Shown here one piece after another: positions 54,708 through 61,571 of a stretch of DNA of 64,000 nt. Below the pieces are notes generated by a model, which saw nothing but the letters and a program-made list of their open reading frames with translations, was not told the DNA's origin and searched no databases. The stretch is from Micromonospora sp. WMMD812. GTDB taxonomy: Bacteria > Actinomycetota > Actinomycetes > Mycobacteriales > Micromonosporaceae. The first letter of the stretch is position 1; every line of letters begins with the position of its first letter. The stretch covers positions 2,564,001 through 2,628,000 of the forward strand of contig NZ_CP114904.1 of assembly GCF_027497215.1 (NCBI RefSeq), given 5' to 3'. The position numbers and the translations under genes were made by a program.

Positions 54708-54725
54708 TCGAGACGATCCTCTCTA

Positions 54726-54747
54726 TTGTCCTACGCCAGTAGGACAA
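54726..54747. promoter_or_regulatory. YtrA-type operator
   Basis: TTGTCCTAC (54726-54734), GCCA spacer, GTAGGACAA (54739-54747): perfect 9-bp arms. On the leftward strand TTGTCC could be the -35 and TAGAGA the -10 of the operon promoter, so the site overlaps it. Confidence 0.72.
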
Positions 54748-54781
54748 GTTGAGGATGATTCCTCGGGGAGTGACTGTCAAG

Positions 54782-54812
54782 GCCGACACCGGCGCGTCGC
54801 GCCGGTGTCGGC
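54782..54812. repeat. 31-bp perfect palindromic hairpin plus flanking direct repeat
   Basis: A 15-bp perfect stem with a single-base centre at 54797 (arms 54782-54796 and 54798-54812). Its right arm continues into a sequence repeated almost exactly at 54841-54869 (shared core CTCCGCCGGGTCAGG). It lies between the divergent GntR and LtrA starts. Confidence 0.6.
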
Positions 54813-54980
54813 TCCGCCGGGTCAGGGCCGACCCCGTCGCGGCGCGCCGGTGTCCTCCGCCGGGTCAGGAGCGCGGTCCCGGTCGTGGCTGCCCCGGGCC
54901 GGTCGCCCGGAACCGGGTGGGGGTGGTCGCGCCGGTCGATTCCGCCCCGGCGCGGTGTTTCACGCTGCGAGACTCAGCCG

Positions 54981-56312
54981 GTGGAGGGCAACCGGTGGCG
55001 CGGGAAGCTGGGCCCGGCCGTGCCCATCGCCCCGGGCACCCGGGCCGACAAGTTCGAGCTCTTCTTCGACCTAGTCTTCGTCGTCTCCTTCTTCATCATC
55101 ACCCGGGCCACCGCCGCGAACGTCACCCCACGGGAGTTGCTGCACGCCATGCTGGTGCTCGCGGTGCTCTGGTGGTGCTGGGTGGTGCACAGCGTGGTGG
55201 CCAGCCGGGTCCGGCTCGGCGAGGGCTTCGTCCCGGTGGCGATGGTGCTCGGGATGGCCGCGCTGTTCACCTTCGCGCTGGCCCTGCCCCAGGCGTTCGA
55301 CGACCCGGGGCGCGGCATCGCCGGGCCGATGCTGGTCGCGCTCAGCTACGTGGCGATCCGCGTCGTGCACCTGCTGCTCTACCTGCACGCCGTACGCGGT
55401 AGGTCGCACCAGCGCCGCAAGATGCTCCAGTTCATCCCGGAGATCGTGGTCACCACCGTCCTGCTGGTGATCGCGGCGCTCGTCCCCCAGCACATCGACG
55501 ACATGGGGACGGCCGTGCTCGTCCGCGACGGGCTGTGGGTCGCGGTCGTCGTCATCCAGTACGGCAGCGGGCTGGTCGCCGGCACCTGGGGCTGGGAGTT
55601 GCCCTCCGCGGAGCACTGGACGGAACGCTACGACCTGATCCTGATCATCGCGCTGGGCGAGTCGGTCATCTCCGTCGGCGTCGGCGGCAACCTGATCGGC
55701 AAGCCGGTGGCCTGGGAGGCGATCCCGGCGGCCATCCTCGGCATCATCTTCACGGCGGCGCTGTGGTGGGCGCACTTCGACTTCGTCGGGCCCGCCGCCC
55801 GGATCGCGCTGCACGCCGCCCAGGACGGCCCGCGGATCGCCATCGCCCGGGACGCGTACGCCTATCTCTACCTTCCGATGATCGCCGGCGTGATCCTGTT
55901 CGCGATCGGCGCGGAGGAGGTCGTCCGGACCATCACCGACCCGGTCGGCGGGTTGGGCGAGGCGGCGCACGGGCCGGCCGTACCGCTGCTGTTCGGCGGG
56001 GTGATGCTCTACCTGGGCGCGGACCTGCTGTTCCAGCTGCGCGCGCTGCGTACCGTCAGCTGGACGCGGATCGGTGCGCTCGTCGCGCTGGCCGGCGGTC
56101 TGGTGCTCTGCCAGCACGTGCCCGCCCTCGTCGCGCTCACCGTGCTCACCACGATCTGCGTCGCTCTCGTGACGATCGAGGCGGTGGTGTTCGCGGACTC
56201 CCGGCGCGCCCTGCACGAGGCCGTTCTGGAGGAGAAAACCACCTACGAGGCGCACGAGGTCGCGTACCGCGCCCGCTGGCACAACGGCAAGCCGCCGGGC
56301 GTCAAGGAGTGA
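54981..56312 (+). CDS. LtrA-family membrane protein (copy 4)
   Basis: About 443 residues, the longest LtrA copy. ADKFELFFDLVFVVSFFIITRATA is the family N-terminus and HWTERYDLILIIALGESVISVG the second motif, in the more divergent 'LGESVIS' form common in longer LtrA proteins. The helices include WWCWVVHSVVAS and ALWWAHFDFVGPAA. The C-terminus has a soluble tail (KTTYEAHEVAYRARWHNGK). The start is uncertain: GTG 54981 begins close to the family sequence but has no clear binding site; GTG 54885 would add 32 non-family residues. Confidence 0.78.
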   Translation: MEGNRWRGKLGPAVPIAPGTRADKFELFFDLVFVVSFFIITRATAANVTPRELLHAMLVLAVLWWCWVVHSVVASRVRLGEGFVPVAMVLGMAALFTFALALPQAFDDPGRGIAGPMLVALSYVAIRVVHLLLYLHAVRGRSHQRRKMLQFIPEIVVTTVLLVIAALVPQHIDDMGTAVLVRDGLWVAVVVIQYGSGLVAGTWGWELPSAEHWTERYDLILIIALGESVISVGVGGNLIGKPVAWEAIPAAILGIIFTAALWWAHFDFVGPAARIALHAAQDGPRIAIARDAYAYLYLPMIAGVILFAIGAEEVVRTITDPVGGLGEAAHGPAVPLLFGGVMLYLGADLLFQLRALRTVSWTRIGALVALAGGLVLCQHVPALVALTVLTTICVALVTIEAVVFADSRRALHEAVLEEKTTYEAHEVAYRARWHNGKPPGVKE

Positions 56313-56359
56313 CCCGGCCCGAGGCTGCCGTCGACGCCGGCCGCCGGCTCCCGAACGGG

Positions 56360-56397
56360 CCGGGGCCGCCCCCGTCGTCGGACGAGGGCGGCCCCGG
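56360..56397. terminator. Bidirectional hairpin between LtrA copy 4 and MFS gene
   Basis: CCGGGGCCGCCC (56360-56371) pairs perfectly with GGGCGGCCCCGG (56386-56397), and the stem continues inward with one mismatch to a GTCG loop. It lies between convergent genes. Confidence 0.65.
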
Positions 56398-56414
56398 TTC
56401 GGTGTCGCCGAGCC

Positions 56415-58055
56415 TCAGCGGCGGGACGCGCCCTCCGGCGTGGCGTCGACCGGCACCTGGTCGAAGGCGGGCGCGCCGTCGACCGCGTCCGCGGCGACCG
56501 CGGCCGACCGGGCGCTGTCCGGCAGGTCGAGGCTGGTCCGCAGGGTGACCGGCTTGAGCAGGAGCGCGGCGATCACCCCGACGACGCCGATGGCGGCCGA
56601 GATCAGGAAGATGTGCCCCGTCGCGTCGCCGTACGCGGCCCGGACGATGTGCTGGACCGCGTCGGGCAGCGCGGTGATGTTGAGGTTGCTGCTGCCGGCC
56701 CCGTCACCGGAGGTCGGGAACCCGGCGGCGGCGAGGTCGTGGGTGATCTGGTCGGTGACCCGCCGGGCGAGCACCGCGCCGAGCACCGACACGCCGATGG
56801 TGCCGCCGAGGGACCGGAAGAACGCGACGCTGGAGCTGGCGGCGCCGATGTCCTTGAGCGCGACGGTGTTCTGCACGGCAAGAACGAGGTTCTGCATGGT
56901 CATGCCGACGCCGGTGCCGACGATGAACATGGCCGCGCCGACCAGGTACAGCGAGGTCTCGTGGTCGATGGTGCCGAGCAGGGCGAACCCGGCGACGAGC
57001 ACGATCGAGCCCACGACGATGTACGGCTTGATCCGTCCGGTCCGGGTGATGAGCCGGCCGGCGATGATCGAGGAGAGCAGCACGCCGGCCATCATCGGGA
57101 TGGTGAGCAGGCCGGCCTCGGTCGGGCTGTAGCCGCGGCCGATCTGGAAGTACTGGCCGAGGAAGACGGCGCCGCCGAACATGGCCATGCCGACCGCGAG
57201 GCTGCCGAGGATGGCCAGCGCCGTGGTGTGCTCGCGGATGATCGAGAGCGGGACGACCGGCTCGGCCGCGCGGGACTCGACCCAGACAGCCAGGGCGAGC
57301 AGGACGATCGAGCCGCCGACCATGGCCGCGGTCTCCCAGGAGACCCAGGCGAACGAGCTGTCGACGAAGGAGATCCAGATCAGCAGCAGGCTGACGCCGG
57401 CGGCGATGAGGGTCGCTCCCAGGTAGTCGATCTTGACGTTCTCCCGACGCGCGGTGGGCAGGTTCAGGGTGGCCTGGAGCAGGACCAGCGCGAGGATGGC
57501 GACGGGCACGCCGACGAAGAAGCACCAGCGCCAGCCGAGCCAGGACGTGTCGACGATGAGGCCGCCGAGCAGCGGGCCGCCGACCGTCGCGAGGGCCATC
57601 ACACCACCGAGGTAGCCGTTGTACCGGCCTCGCTCACGGGGCGGGATCATCGCCGCGATCGCCACCTGGACGAGGGCCTGCAGACCGCCGACCCCGATGC
57701 CCTGGAAGGCGCGGGCGGCGATGAGCTGGCCGGCGCTCTGCGCGAAGCCGGCGACGACCGAGCCCAGCAGGAACACCACGATGGCGACCTGGATCAGGAG
57801 CTTCTTGTTGAACAGGTCGGCGAGCTTTCCCCAGATCGGGGTGGTCGCCGTCGCCGTCAGCAGGGTCGCGGTGACCACCCAGGTGTACTGGGTCTGCGAC
57901 CCGTTCAGCGACCCGATGATCTTCGGCAGCGCGGTCGAGACGACCGTGCTGCTCAGCATCGCGACGAAGAGCACCAGCAGCAGGCCGCTGAGTGCCTCGA
58001 GCGTCCGCCGATGGCTCATCGGCTCGACGCCGGCGGTGGTGGTGGGTGCGCTCAT
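56415..58055 (-). CDS. DHA2-family MFS multidrug exporter (EmrB/QacA type)
   Basis: A 546-residue 14-helix exporter. The N-terminus LLLVLFVAMLSSTVVSTALPKIIGSLNGSQTQYTWVVTATLLTATATTPIWGKLADLFNKKLLIQ contains motif D1 and motif A (GKLADLFNKKLL), and GLQALVQVAIAAMIPPRERGRYNG is the DHA2 motif. It exports drugs by proton antiport. Its ATG overlaps the MarR stop (ATGA at 58052-58055), so the two are coupled. The same MarR-EmrB layout, with a divergent TetR, is common in actinomycetes. Confidence 0.92.
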   Translation of the reverse strand: MSAPTTTAGVEPMSHRRTLEALSGLLLVLFVAMLSSTVVSTALPKIIGSLNGSQTQYTWVVTATLLTATATTPIWGKLADLFNKKLLIQVAIVVFLLGSVVAGFAQSAGQLIAARAFQGIGVGGLQALVQVAIAAMIPPRERGRYNGYLGGVMALATVGGPLLGGLIVDTSWLGWRWCFFVGVPVAILALVLLQATLNLPTARRENVKIDYLGATLIAAGVSLLLIWISFVDSSFAWVSWETAAMVGGSIVLLALAVWVESRAAEPVVPLSIIREHTTALAILGSLAVGMAMFGGAVFLGQYFQIGRGYSPTEAGLLTIPMMAGVLLSSIIAGRLITRTGRIKPYIVVGSIVLVAGFALLGTIDHETSLYLVGAAMFIVGTGVGMTMQNLVLAVQNTVALKDIGAASSSVAFFRSLGGTIGVSVLGAVLARRVTDQITHDLAAAGFPTSGDGAGSSNLNITALPDAVQHIVRAAYGDATGHIFLISAAIGVVGVIAALLLKPVTLRTSLDLPDSARSAAVAADAVDGAPAFDQVPVDATPEGASRR

Positions 58056-58543
58056 CGCGCGGCCTCCAGGTTGTCGTTGTTGGTGAGGGCGGCGGTCTCG
58101 TGGTTGGCGAGGACGGCCTCGATGTCGCGGGTGAACCGGTCGAGGGCGGTGTTCAGCGCCGCCACCTCGCCGGGAGTCCAGTCGGCGAGCGCCCGGTCGA
58201 GCACCTCGCCGTACCAGCCGTAGGTGTCGGCCAGGGCGGCCCGGCCGGCCGGGGTGACCGCCAGGACGCTGGCCCGCTTGTCGGTGCGGTCGGGCCGGCG
58301 CTCGACGAGGCCGTGCGTGACGAGCGCGGCGACGGCGCGGCTGACGGTCGACGGGTCGAGCCCGGTCCGGGCCGCCAGTTCCCGGGCGTGGCAGCCGGTG
58401 GCGAGCCGGTCGATCTGCAGGAGGGTGCCGACGAGGCCCGCCGGCACCGCCGGGCGTTCGTCGGCCCGGCGGTGCTTGAGCAGCCGGACGGTCCGGAGCA
58501 GGTCGTGCAGCCGAAGGCCGAGATCACGCACGGTGCTGTCCAC
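58052..58543 (-). CDS. MarR-family regulator of the coupled exporter
   Basis: A 163-residue MarR protein with the core LATGCHARELAARTGLDPSTVSRAVAALVTHGLVERRPDRTDKRASVLAVTPAGRA: winged helix with wing RRPDRTDKRA. It starts at GTG 58543 after GGTAGGGAGGAACC. It is upstream of and coupled to the DHA2 exporter, and divergent from a TetR gene. Two short inverted repeats of the TTGC/GCAA type lie in the shared gap and are likely operators. Confidence 0.92.
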   Translation of the reverse strand: MDSTVRDLGLRLHDLLRTVRLLKHRRADERPAVPAGLVGTLLQIDRLATGCHARELAARTGLDPSTVSRAVAALVTHGLVERRPDRTDKRASVLAVTPAGRAALADTYGWYGEVLDRALADWTPGEVAALNTALDRFTRDIEAVLANHETAALTNNDNLEAAR

Positions 58544-58565
58544 GGTTCCTCCCTACCCTCAGTTG

Positions 58566-58608
58566 GTTGCCTCACGCAATCATCTACCGATCTTGCGCAT
58601 TCGGCAAG
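58566..58608. promoter_or_regulatory. Two TTGC-type inverted repeats, candidate MarR/TetR operators
   Basis: GTTGC-CTCAC-GCAAT (58566-58580) and CTTGC-GCATTCG-GCAAG (58592-58608) lie between the divergent MarR and TetR starts. Both have TTGC arms but different spacers, so they may belong to different regulators. Confidence 0.5.
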
Positions 58609-58646
58609 TTTGCACATTGAGAAGCGCGTCACGTACCCTCGGGGCC

Positions 58647-59240
58647 GTGGAAGAGGGCAGCGGGCTGCGGGAACGCAAGAAGGCGGCGACCCGCCTCGCC
58701 CTGCACGAGGCGGCCCTGCGGCTCGCCGCCGAGCAGGGGCTCGACCGAGTGACCGTGGAGGCGATCGCCGACGCCGCGAACGTGTCCCGGCGCACGTTCT
58801 CCAACTACTTCTCCAGCAAGGAGGAGGCGCTCTTCCACGGCGACACCATGCGGCTGCGCCGGTTGCTGGAGCTGATCCACGAACAGCCGTCCGGCGCGCC
58901 GCCGTGGACGGCCCTCAGCCGGGCGGCGCTGCTCCTGACGGAGGAGACCTTCCTCGACGCCGACCCGGACTGGCTGACCCAACGCCGGCAGCTCCGCGGG
59001 CACCCCGGCCTGGTCGCCCACCAGGTGGCGGCTTACGCCATGATCGAGCGCGAGGTGGCTGCGGAGCTGGCGACCCGGCTGGGCGGTGACGACGTGGCGC
59101 TGCGGTCCCGGGTCATGGCCGCGGCCTTCCTGACCACCGTGCGGATCGCCGTGCAGCACTGGATCGACCACCCGGACCGGCCGCTGCTCGACACGGTCCG
59201 CGCCGCGCTCGGCGCCGCGGCCCCGGGCACCGCCGGCTGA
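58647..59240 (+). CDS. TetR-family regulator divergent from MarR-MFS
   Basis: A 197-residue TetR protein with HTH ERKKAATRLALHEAALRLAAEQGLDRVTVEAIADAANVSRRTFSNYFSSKEEAL, the 'RRTFSNYF' subgroup common next to DHA2 exporters. The ligand domain includes WLTQRRQLRGHPGLVAHQVAAYAMIEREVAAELATR. It starts at GTG 58647 and shares its control region with the MarR gene. I infer that both regulators act on the DHA2 exporter, one perhaps responding to a different compound. Confidence 0.88.
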   Translation: MEEGSGLRERKKAATRLALHEAALRLAAEQGLDRVTVEAIADAANVSRRTFSNYFSSKEEALFHGDTMRLRRLLELIHEQPSGAPPWTALSRAALLLTEETFLDADPDWLTQRRQLRGHPGLVAHQVAAYAMIEREVAAELATRLGGDDVALRSRVMAAAFLTTVRIAVQHWIDHPDRPLLDTVRAALGAAAPGTAG

Positions 59241-59269
59241 CGGGCCACGGCGGAAGCGGCAGCGGATCG

Positions 59270-59377
59270 CCGGGTGATGGCGCGCGCGGGGGCGGCGGCC
59301 GACCGCCGGGTGACGACGCGCGCGGGGGCCATGGCCGACCGCCGGGTGACGACGCGCGCGGGGGCGATGGCCGACCG
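59270..59377. repeat. Three tandem copies of a 36-bp repeat
   Basis: Units at 59270-59305, 59306-59341 and 59342-59377 begin CCGGGTGA and differ at only a few bases (units 2 and 3 differ at one); a degenerate fourth starts at 59378. The period is a multiple of three but I see no supporting gene. The 286-bp gap between the TetR and VOC genes otherwise holds nothing I can recognise. Confidence 0.8.
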
Positions 59378-59526
59378 CCGGATACGGGCCACGGCCGGGA
59401 GTGATGACCGGCCGGCGACTGAGGGCCGCGCGCAAGGGCGGGCCTACCGCCGGTCGACGGCGCGACCGTCGGCGCCCGGGCGACCGCGTCGCCCGGCGTC
59501 ACCCGTTCGGCACCGCCGGCCGGGCG

Positions 59527-59934
59527 TCAGGCACGGCTGGAGATCTGCTGGACGCCCCAGGCGTTGCCGTCCGGGTCGGCGAAGAAGACGAAGCCGACGT
59601 TGTCCAGCGGGTCCGGCACCGGACTCGGGTTGACGCCGATGACCTGGATCTCGCTGACCTCGACGCCGCGTTCGACCAGCTCCGCCCGGGCCTTCTGCAG
59701 GTCCGGCACCACCAGTTGCAGCCCTTTGAGCGAGCCCGGCGGCATGTCGGGCACGACCCCCTTGCCGATCACGATCGAGCAGCCCGATCCGGGCGGGGTC
59801 AGCTGCACCAGCCGCGCGTCGTCGTTGATCACGGTGTCGTGGTCCACCACGAAGCCGAGCCGGTCGGCGTAGAACTCCTTGGCCCGGTCCAGGTCGGAGA
59901 CCGGCACGATCACCACTTCCAGCGTCCAGTTCAT
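59527..59934 (-). CDS. VOC-family (glyoxalase-like) protein
   Basis: A 135-residue single-domain VOC protein: WTLEVVIVPVSDLDRAKEFYADRLGFVVDHD, then LQLVVPDLQKARAELVERGVEV and DNVGFVFFADPDGNAWGVQQ, the paired beta-alpha-beta-beta-beta units. Metal-site residues are not all evident. It is the last gene of a three-gene operon (ArsR, SRPBCC, VOC); its ATG overlaps the upstream stop by four bases. Such sets are widespread in actinobacteria and are thought to detoxify or modify small hydrophobic molecules. Confidence 0.87.
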   Translation of the reverse strand: MNWTLEVVIVPVSDLDRAKEFYADRLGFVVDHDTVINDDARLVQLTPPGSGCSIVIGKGVVPDMPPGSLKGLQLVVPDLQKARAELVERGVEVSEIQVIGVNPSPVPDPLDNVGFVFFADPDGNAWGVQQISSRA

Positions 59935-60437
59935 GTCGTCACTCCTCGTGTCGTGGGTTCCTGGTGCAGCAGGTCGTCCAGCCGCACGTAGCTCTGTCCG
60001 ACGCCGCGGACCATCGGGTAGCGCAGCACGGTGTCGCGGCCCTCCGGCGTGGCGTAGCGCAGGGTGCTGGTCACCGTCGTCCGGCCGGCCCGTTCGGTGA
60101 ACTCGTGACTGATCAGCGTCTCCCCCGGGTAGGACTGGTCGTCGAAGAGTTCGGTGTAGACCAGCCGGTGCGGGGGCTCGATCCGCCGGTACGTTCCGCT
60201 CTGGACCATCCGGTCGCCGCCCGGGCCGCGGGACAGGAACCGCCACCGTCCGCCGACGCGCAGGTCGACGTCGCACCCGACCAGCCGCCACCCCCGCGCG
60301 CCGTACCAGCGGACCAGCAGCTCGGGTCGGGTGAACGCGGCGAACACCAGATCGGCCGGCGCGTCGAAGACCCGGCTGAGCACGAGCTCCCGGTCGCCCA
60401 CCGTCCGCACCACCGGCGGCTCGCCCGGCCCGGTCAC
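59931..60437 (-). CDS. SRPBCC (AHSA1-like) domain protein
   Basis: A 168-residue START/Bet v1-like protein of the AHSA1 group: LVLSRVFDAPADLVFAAFTRPELLVRWYGARGWRLVGCDVDLRVGGRWRF is diagnostic, followed by YRRIEPPHRLVYTELFDDQSYPGETLISHEF. It binds hydrophobic ligands in a deep cavity. GTG 60437 overlaps the ArsR stop as GTGA, and its own stop overlaps the VOC start. The three genes are therefore translationally coupled. Confidence 0.9.
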   Translation of the reverse strand: MTGPGEPPVVRTVGDRELVLSRVFDAPADLVFAAFTRPELLVRWYGARGWRLVGCDVDLRVGGRWRFLSRGPGGDRMVQSGTYRRIEPPHRLVYTELFDDQSYPGETLISHEFTERAGRTTVTSTLRYATPEGRDTVLRYPMVRGVGQSYVRLDDLLHQEPTTRGVTT

Positions 60438-60823
60438 CGCGGTTCGCCGCCGTCGCCGGCGGGGTCGCCCGGGGCGCCGGTCGGACGACCGGAGCGCGAC
60501 GGCCGCTGGAGGTCGTCGAGCAGGGCGTCCAGGCGTTGGAAGCTCTCCGCCCAGTAGTCCCGGTAGTCGGCCAGCCAGGCGGTGGCCTCCCGCAACGGGC
60601 CCGCCTCCAGCCGGCAGGGTCGCCGTTGGGCGTCCCGCCCCCGACTGACCAGGCCGGCGCGCTCCAACACCTTCAGGTGCTTGGAGATGGCGGGTTGGGT
60701 CATCGCGAAGGGAGCGGCCAACTCGCCGACCGTCGCCTCGCCGGCCGCGAGCCGGGCGAGGATGGCCCGCCGGGTCGGGTCGGCCAGGGCCGCGAACGTC
60801 GCGTCCAGCAGATCCGCGGTCAC
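60434..60823 (-). CDS. ArsR-family regulator of the SRPBCC-VOC operon
   Basis: A 129-residue ArsR/SmtB-type protein: LLDATFAALADPTRRAILARLAAGEATVGELAAPFAMTQPAISKHLKVLERAGLVSRGRDAQRRPCRLE is the canonical winged helix. It lacks the Cys/His metal sites of metal sensors, like other AHSA1-linked members. The GTG start at 60823 has GGGAGG upstream. A perfect 12-bp palindrome AACCAATTGGTT lies 23 bp upstream and overlaps an AT-rich promoter-like stretch, so autoregulation of the operon is likely. Confidence 0.92.
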   Translation of the reverse strand: MTADLLDATFAALADPTRRAILARLAAGEATVGELAAPFAMTQPAISKHLKVLERAGLVSRGRDAQRRPCRLEAGPLREATAWLADYRDYWAESFQRLDALLDDLQRPSRSGRPTGAPGDPAGDGGEPR

Positions 60824-60846
60824 TCTGCATAACCTCCCGGTTCTAT

Positions 60847-60858
60847 AACCAATTGGTT
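60847..60858. promoter_or_regulatory. ArsR operator (AACCAATTGGTT)
   Basis: A perfect 12-bp palindrome in a short AT-rich island. The overlapping GGTTCTATAACC (60839-60850) adds another inverted repeat, and TATAGA on the leftward strand could be the -10 box. Confidence 0.65.
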
Positions 60859-61247
60859 TCTACCTGGTCCATGCCCCCGGGTCAAGCCGCCCGGACGGCG
60901 TGGCGTATCGGCGGCGTGAAATCGAGGGCCTCGGGCGTCTGGAGCGCGTGAAGATCCTTGCCCGGGCGGGCCAGGCTGCGATGTGCTGGGCGACGTCGGG
61001 GTGGCAATCCCCCGACCGAGGTGAGAAGGACGACGGTGGCCAGTTCCCTGCGACGCATCCCGGCGGGCGTGTACGAGCCCGACCGCGGCGTACGGACGGT
61101 CCCTGCGGCCCAGACAGCGCACGACCGTCCCCCGCATCCGGGCTGCGGACGCTCGTAGCCCCGTCGCTTCCACCGCGTCGCGCGGCGGATCCGGGTCCGG
61201 TTCGGCCCGGGTCCGCCGCGCGCCCCCTTCCCGAAGAGAGCGCAGCC
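60859..61247. other. Region between ArsR operon and YbaB-like gene
   Basis: About 390 bases with no convincing large gene. Contents: a short stem (TCGGGG/CCCCGA near 60994-61017), the candidate small ORF at 61036-61158, and a longer GC hairpin (arms CGGCGGATCCGGG and CCCGGGTCCGCCG, one mismatch) near 61182-61221 just upstream of the next gene. It probably contains the promoter for the YbaB-like/bL37 pair. Confidence 0.4.
61036..61158 (+). CDS. Candidate 40-residue small ORF
   Basis: GTG at 61036, TAG at 61156-61158, with AAGGA at 6-base spacing. The product would be basic, with an N-terminal ASSLRRIPAGVYEPDRGVRT and a His/Pro-rich end (RPPHPGCG). I do not recognise it. The good ribosome binding site is the main support. 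Confidence 0.3.
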   Translation: MASSLRRIPAGVYEPDRGVRTVPAAQTAHDRPPHPGCGRS

Positions 61248-61472
61248 GTGCACGACGACAGCGGCGCCGTCACCGTCACCGACCGCGGCAGATACGTCGA
61301 GGTCACCGTGCGGCGGGACGGTCGCCTGAGCGCGTTTCGCATCAACCCTCACGCGATGTACGACCTGACCGCCGCCGAGCTGGCCTCGGCGTGTCTGGAG
61401 GCGATCGAGCGCGCGGACTCGATGCGGTCACACCCCGGGCGGGCCCTGCTCGGCCGCAGAGAGGACCTGTGA
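61248..61472 (+). CDS. Small YbaB/EbfC-like protein
   Basis: A 74-residue protein from GTG 61248, preceded by GAAGAGAG. The sequence VTVTDRGRYVEVTVRRDGRLSAFRINPHAMYDLTAAELASACLEAIERAD resembles the C-terminal half of YbaB/EbfC nucleoid-associated proteins: three strands with a GRL turn, then a helix. The N-terminal coiled-coil helix of YbaB is absent, so it may be a stand-alone variant. The stop overlaps the next ATG (TGATG), coupling it to the bL37-like ORF. Confidence 0.6.
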   Translation: MHDDSGAVTVTDRGRYVEVTVRRDGRLSAFRINPHAMYDLTAAELASACLEAIERADSMRSHPGRALLGRREDL

Positions 61473-61546
61473 TGTCCAAGCGCAGCAGCCGCAAGAAGCA
61501 CCGCCGGAAGAAGAAGGCCAACCATGGCAGACGCCCCAACAGCTGA
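61472..61546 (+). CDS. 24-residue basic protein, probable ribosomal protein bL37
   Basis: ATG 61472 to TGA 61544-61546 gives exactly 24 residues, beginning MSKRSSRKKHRRKKKA and ending NHGRRPNS. About half the residues are Lys or Arg. From memory, actinobacterial bL37, seen in mycobacterial 70S structures, is also 24 residues, strongly basic, and ends with a similar NHGKRPN motif. GAGAGGA precedes the ATG. The ATG overlaps the stop of the YbaB-like gene, so translation is coupled. It is too short for most gene finders. Confidence 0.7.
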   Translation: MSKRSSRKKHRRKKKANHGRRPNS

Positions 61547-61571
61547 GACCGGCCCGGCCGAGAGGAATCCC

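Noticed and set aside
15897..56312. The LtrA copies as products of a recent tandem amplification
   Set aside because: They differ clearly in length, motifs and neighbours and lie on both strands, which fits old divergence rather than local duplication.
59270..59377. 36-bp repeats as a CRISPR array
   Set aside because: The units are directly adjacent with no spacers, and no cas genes are present.
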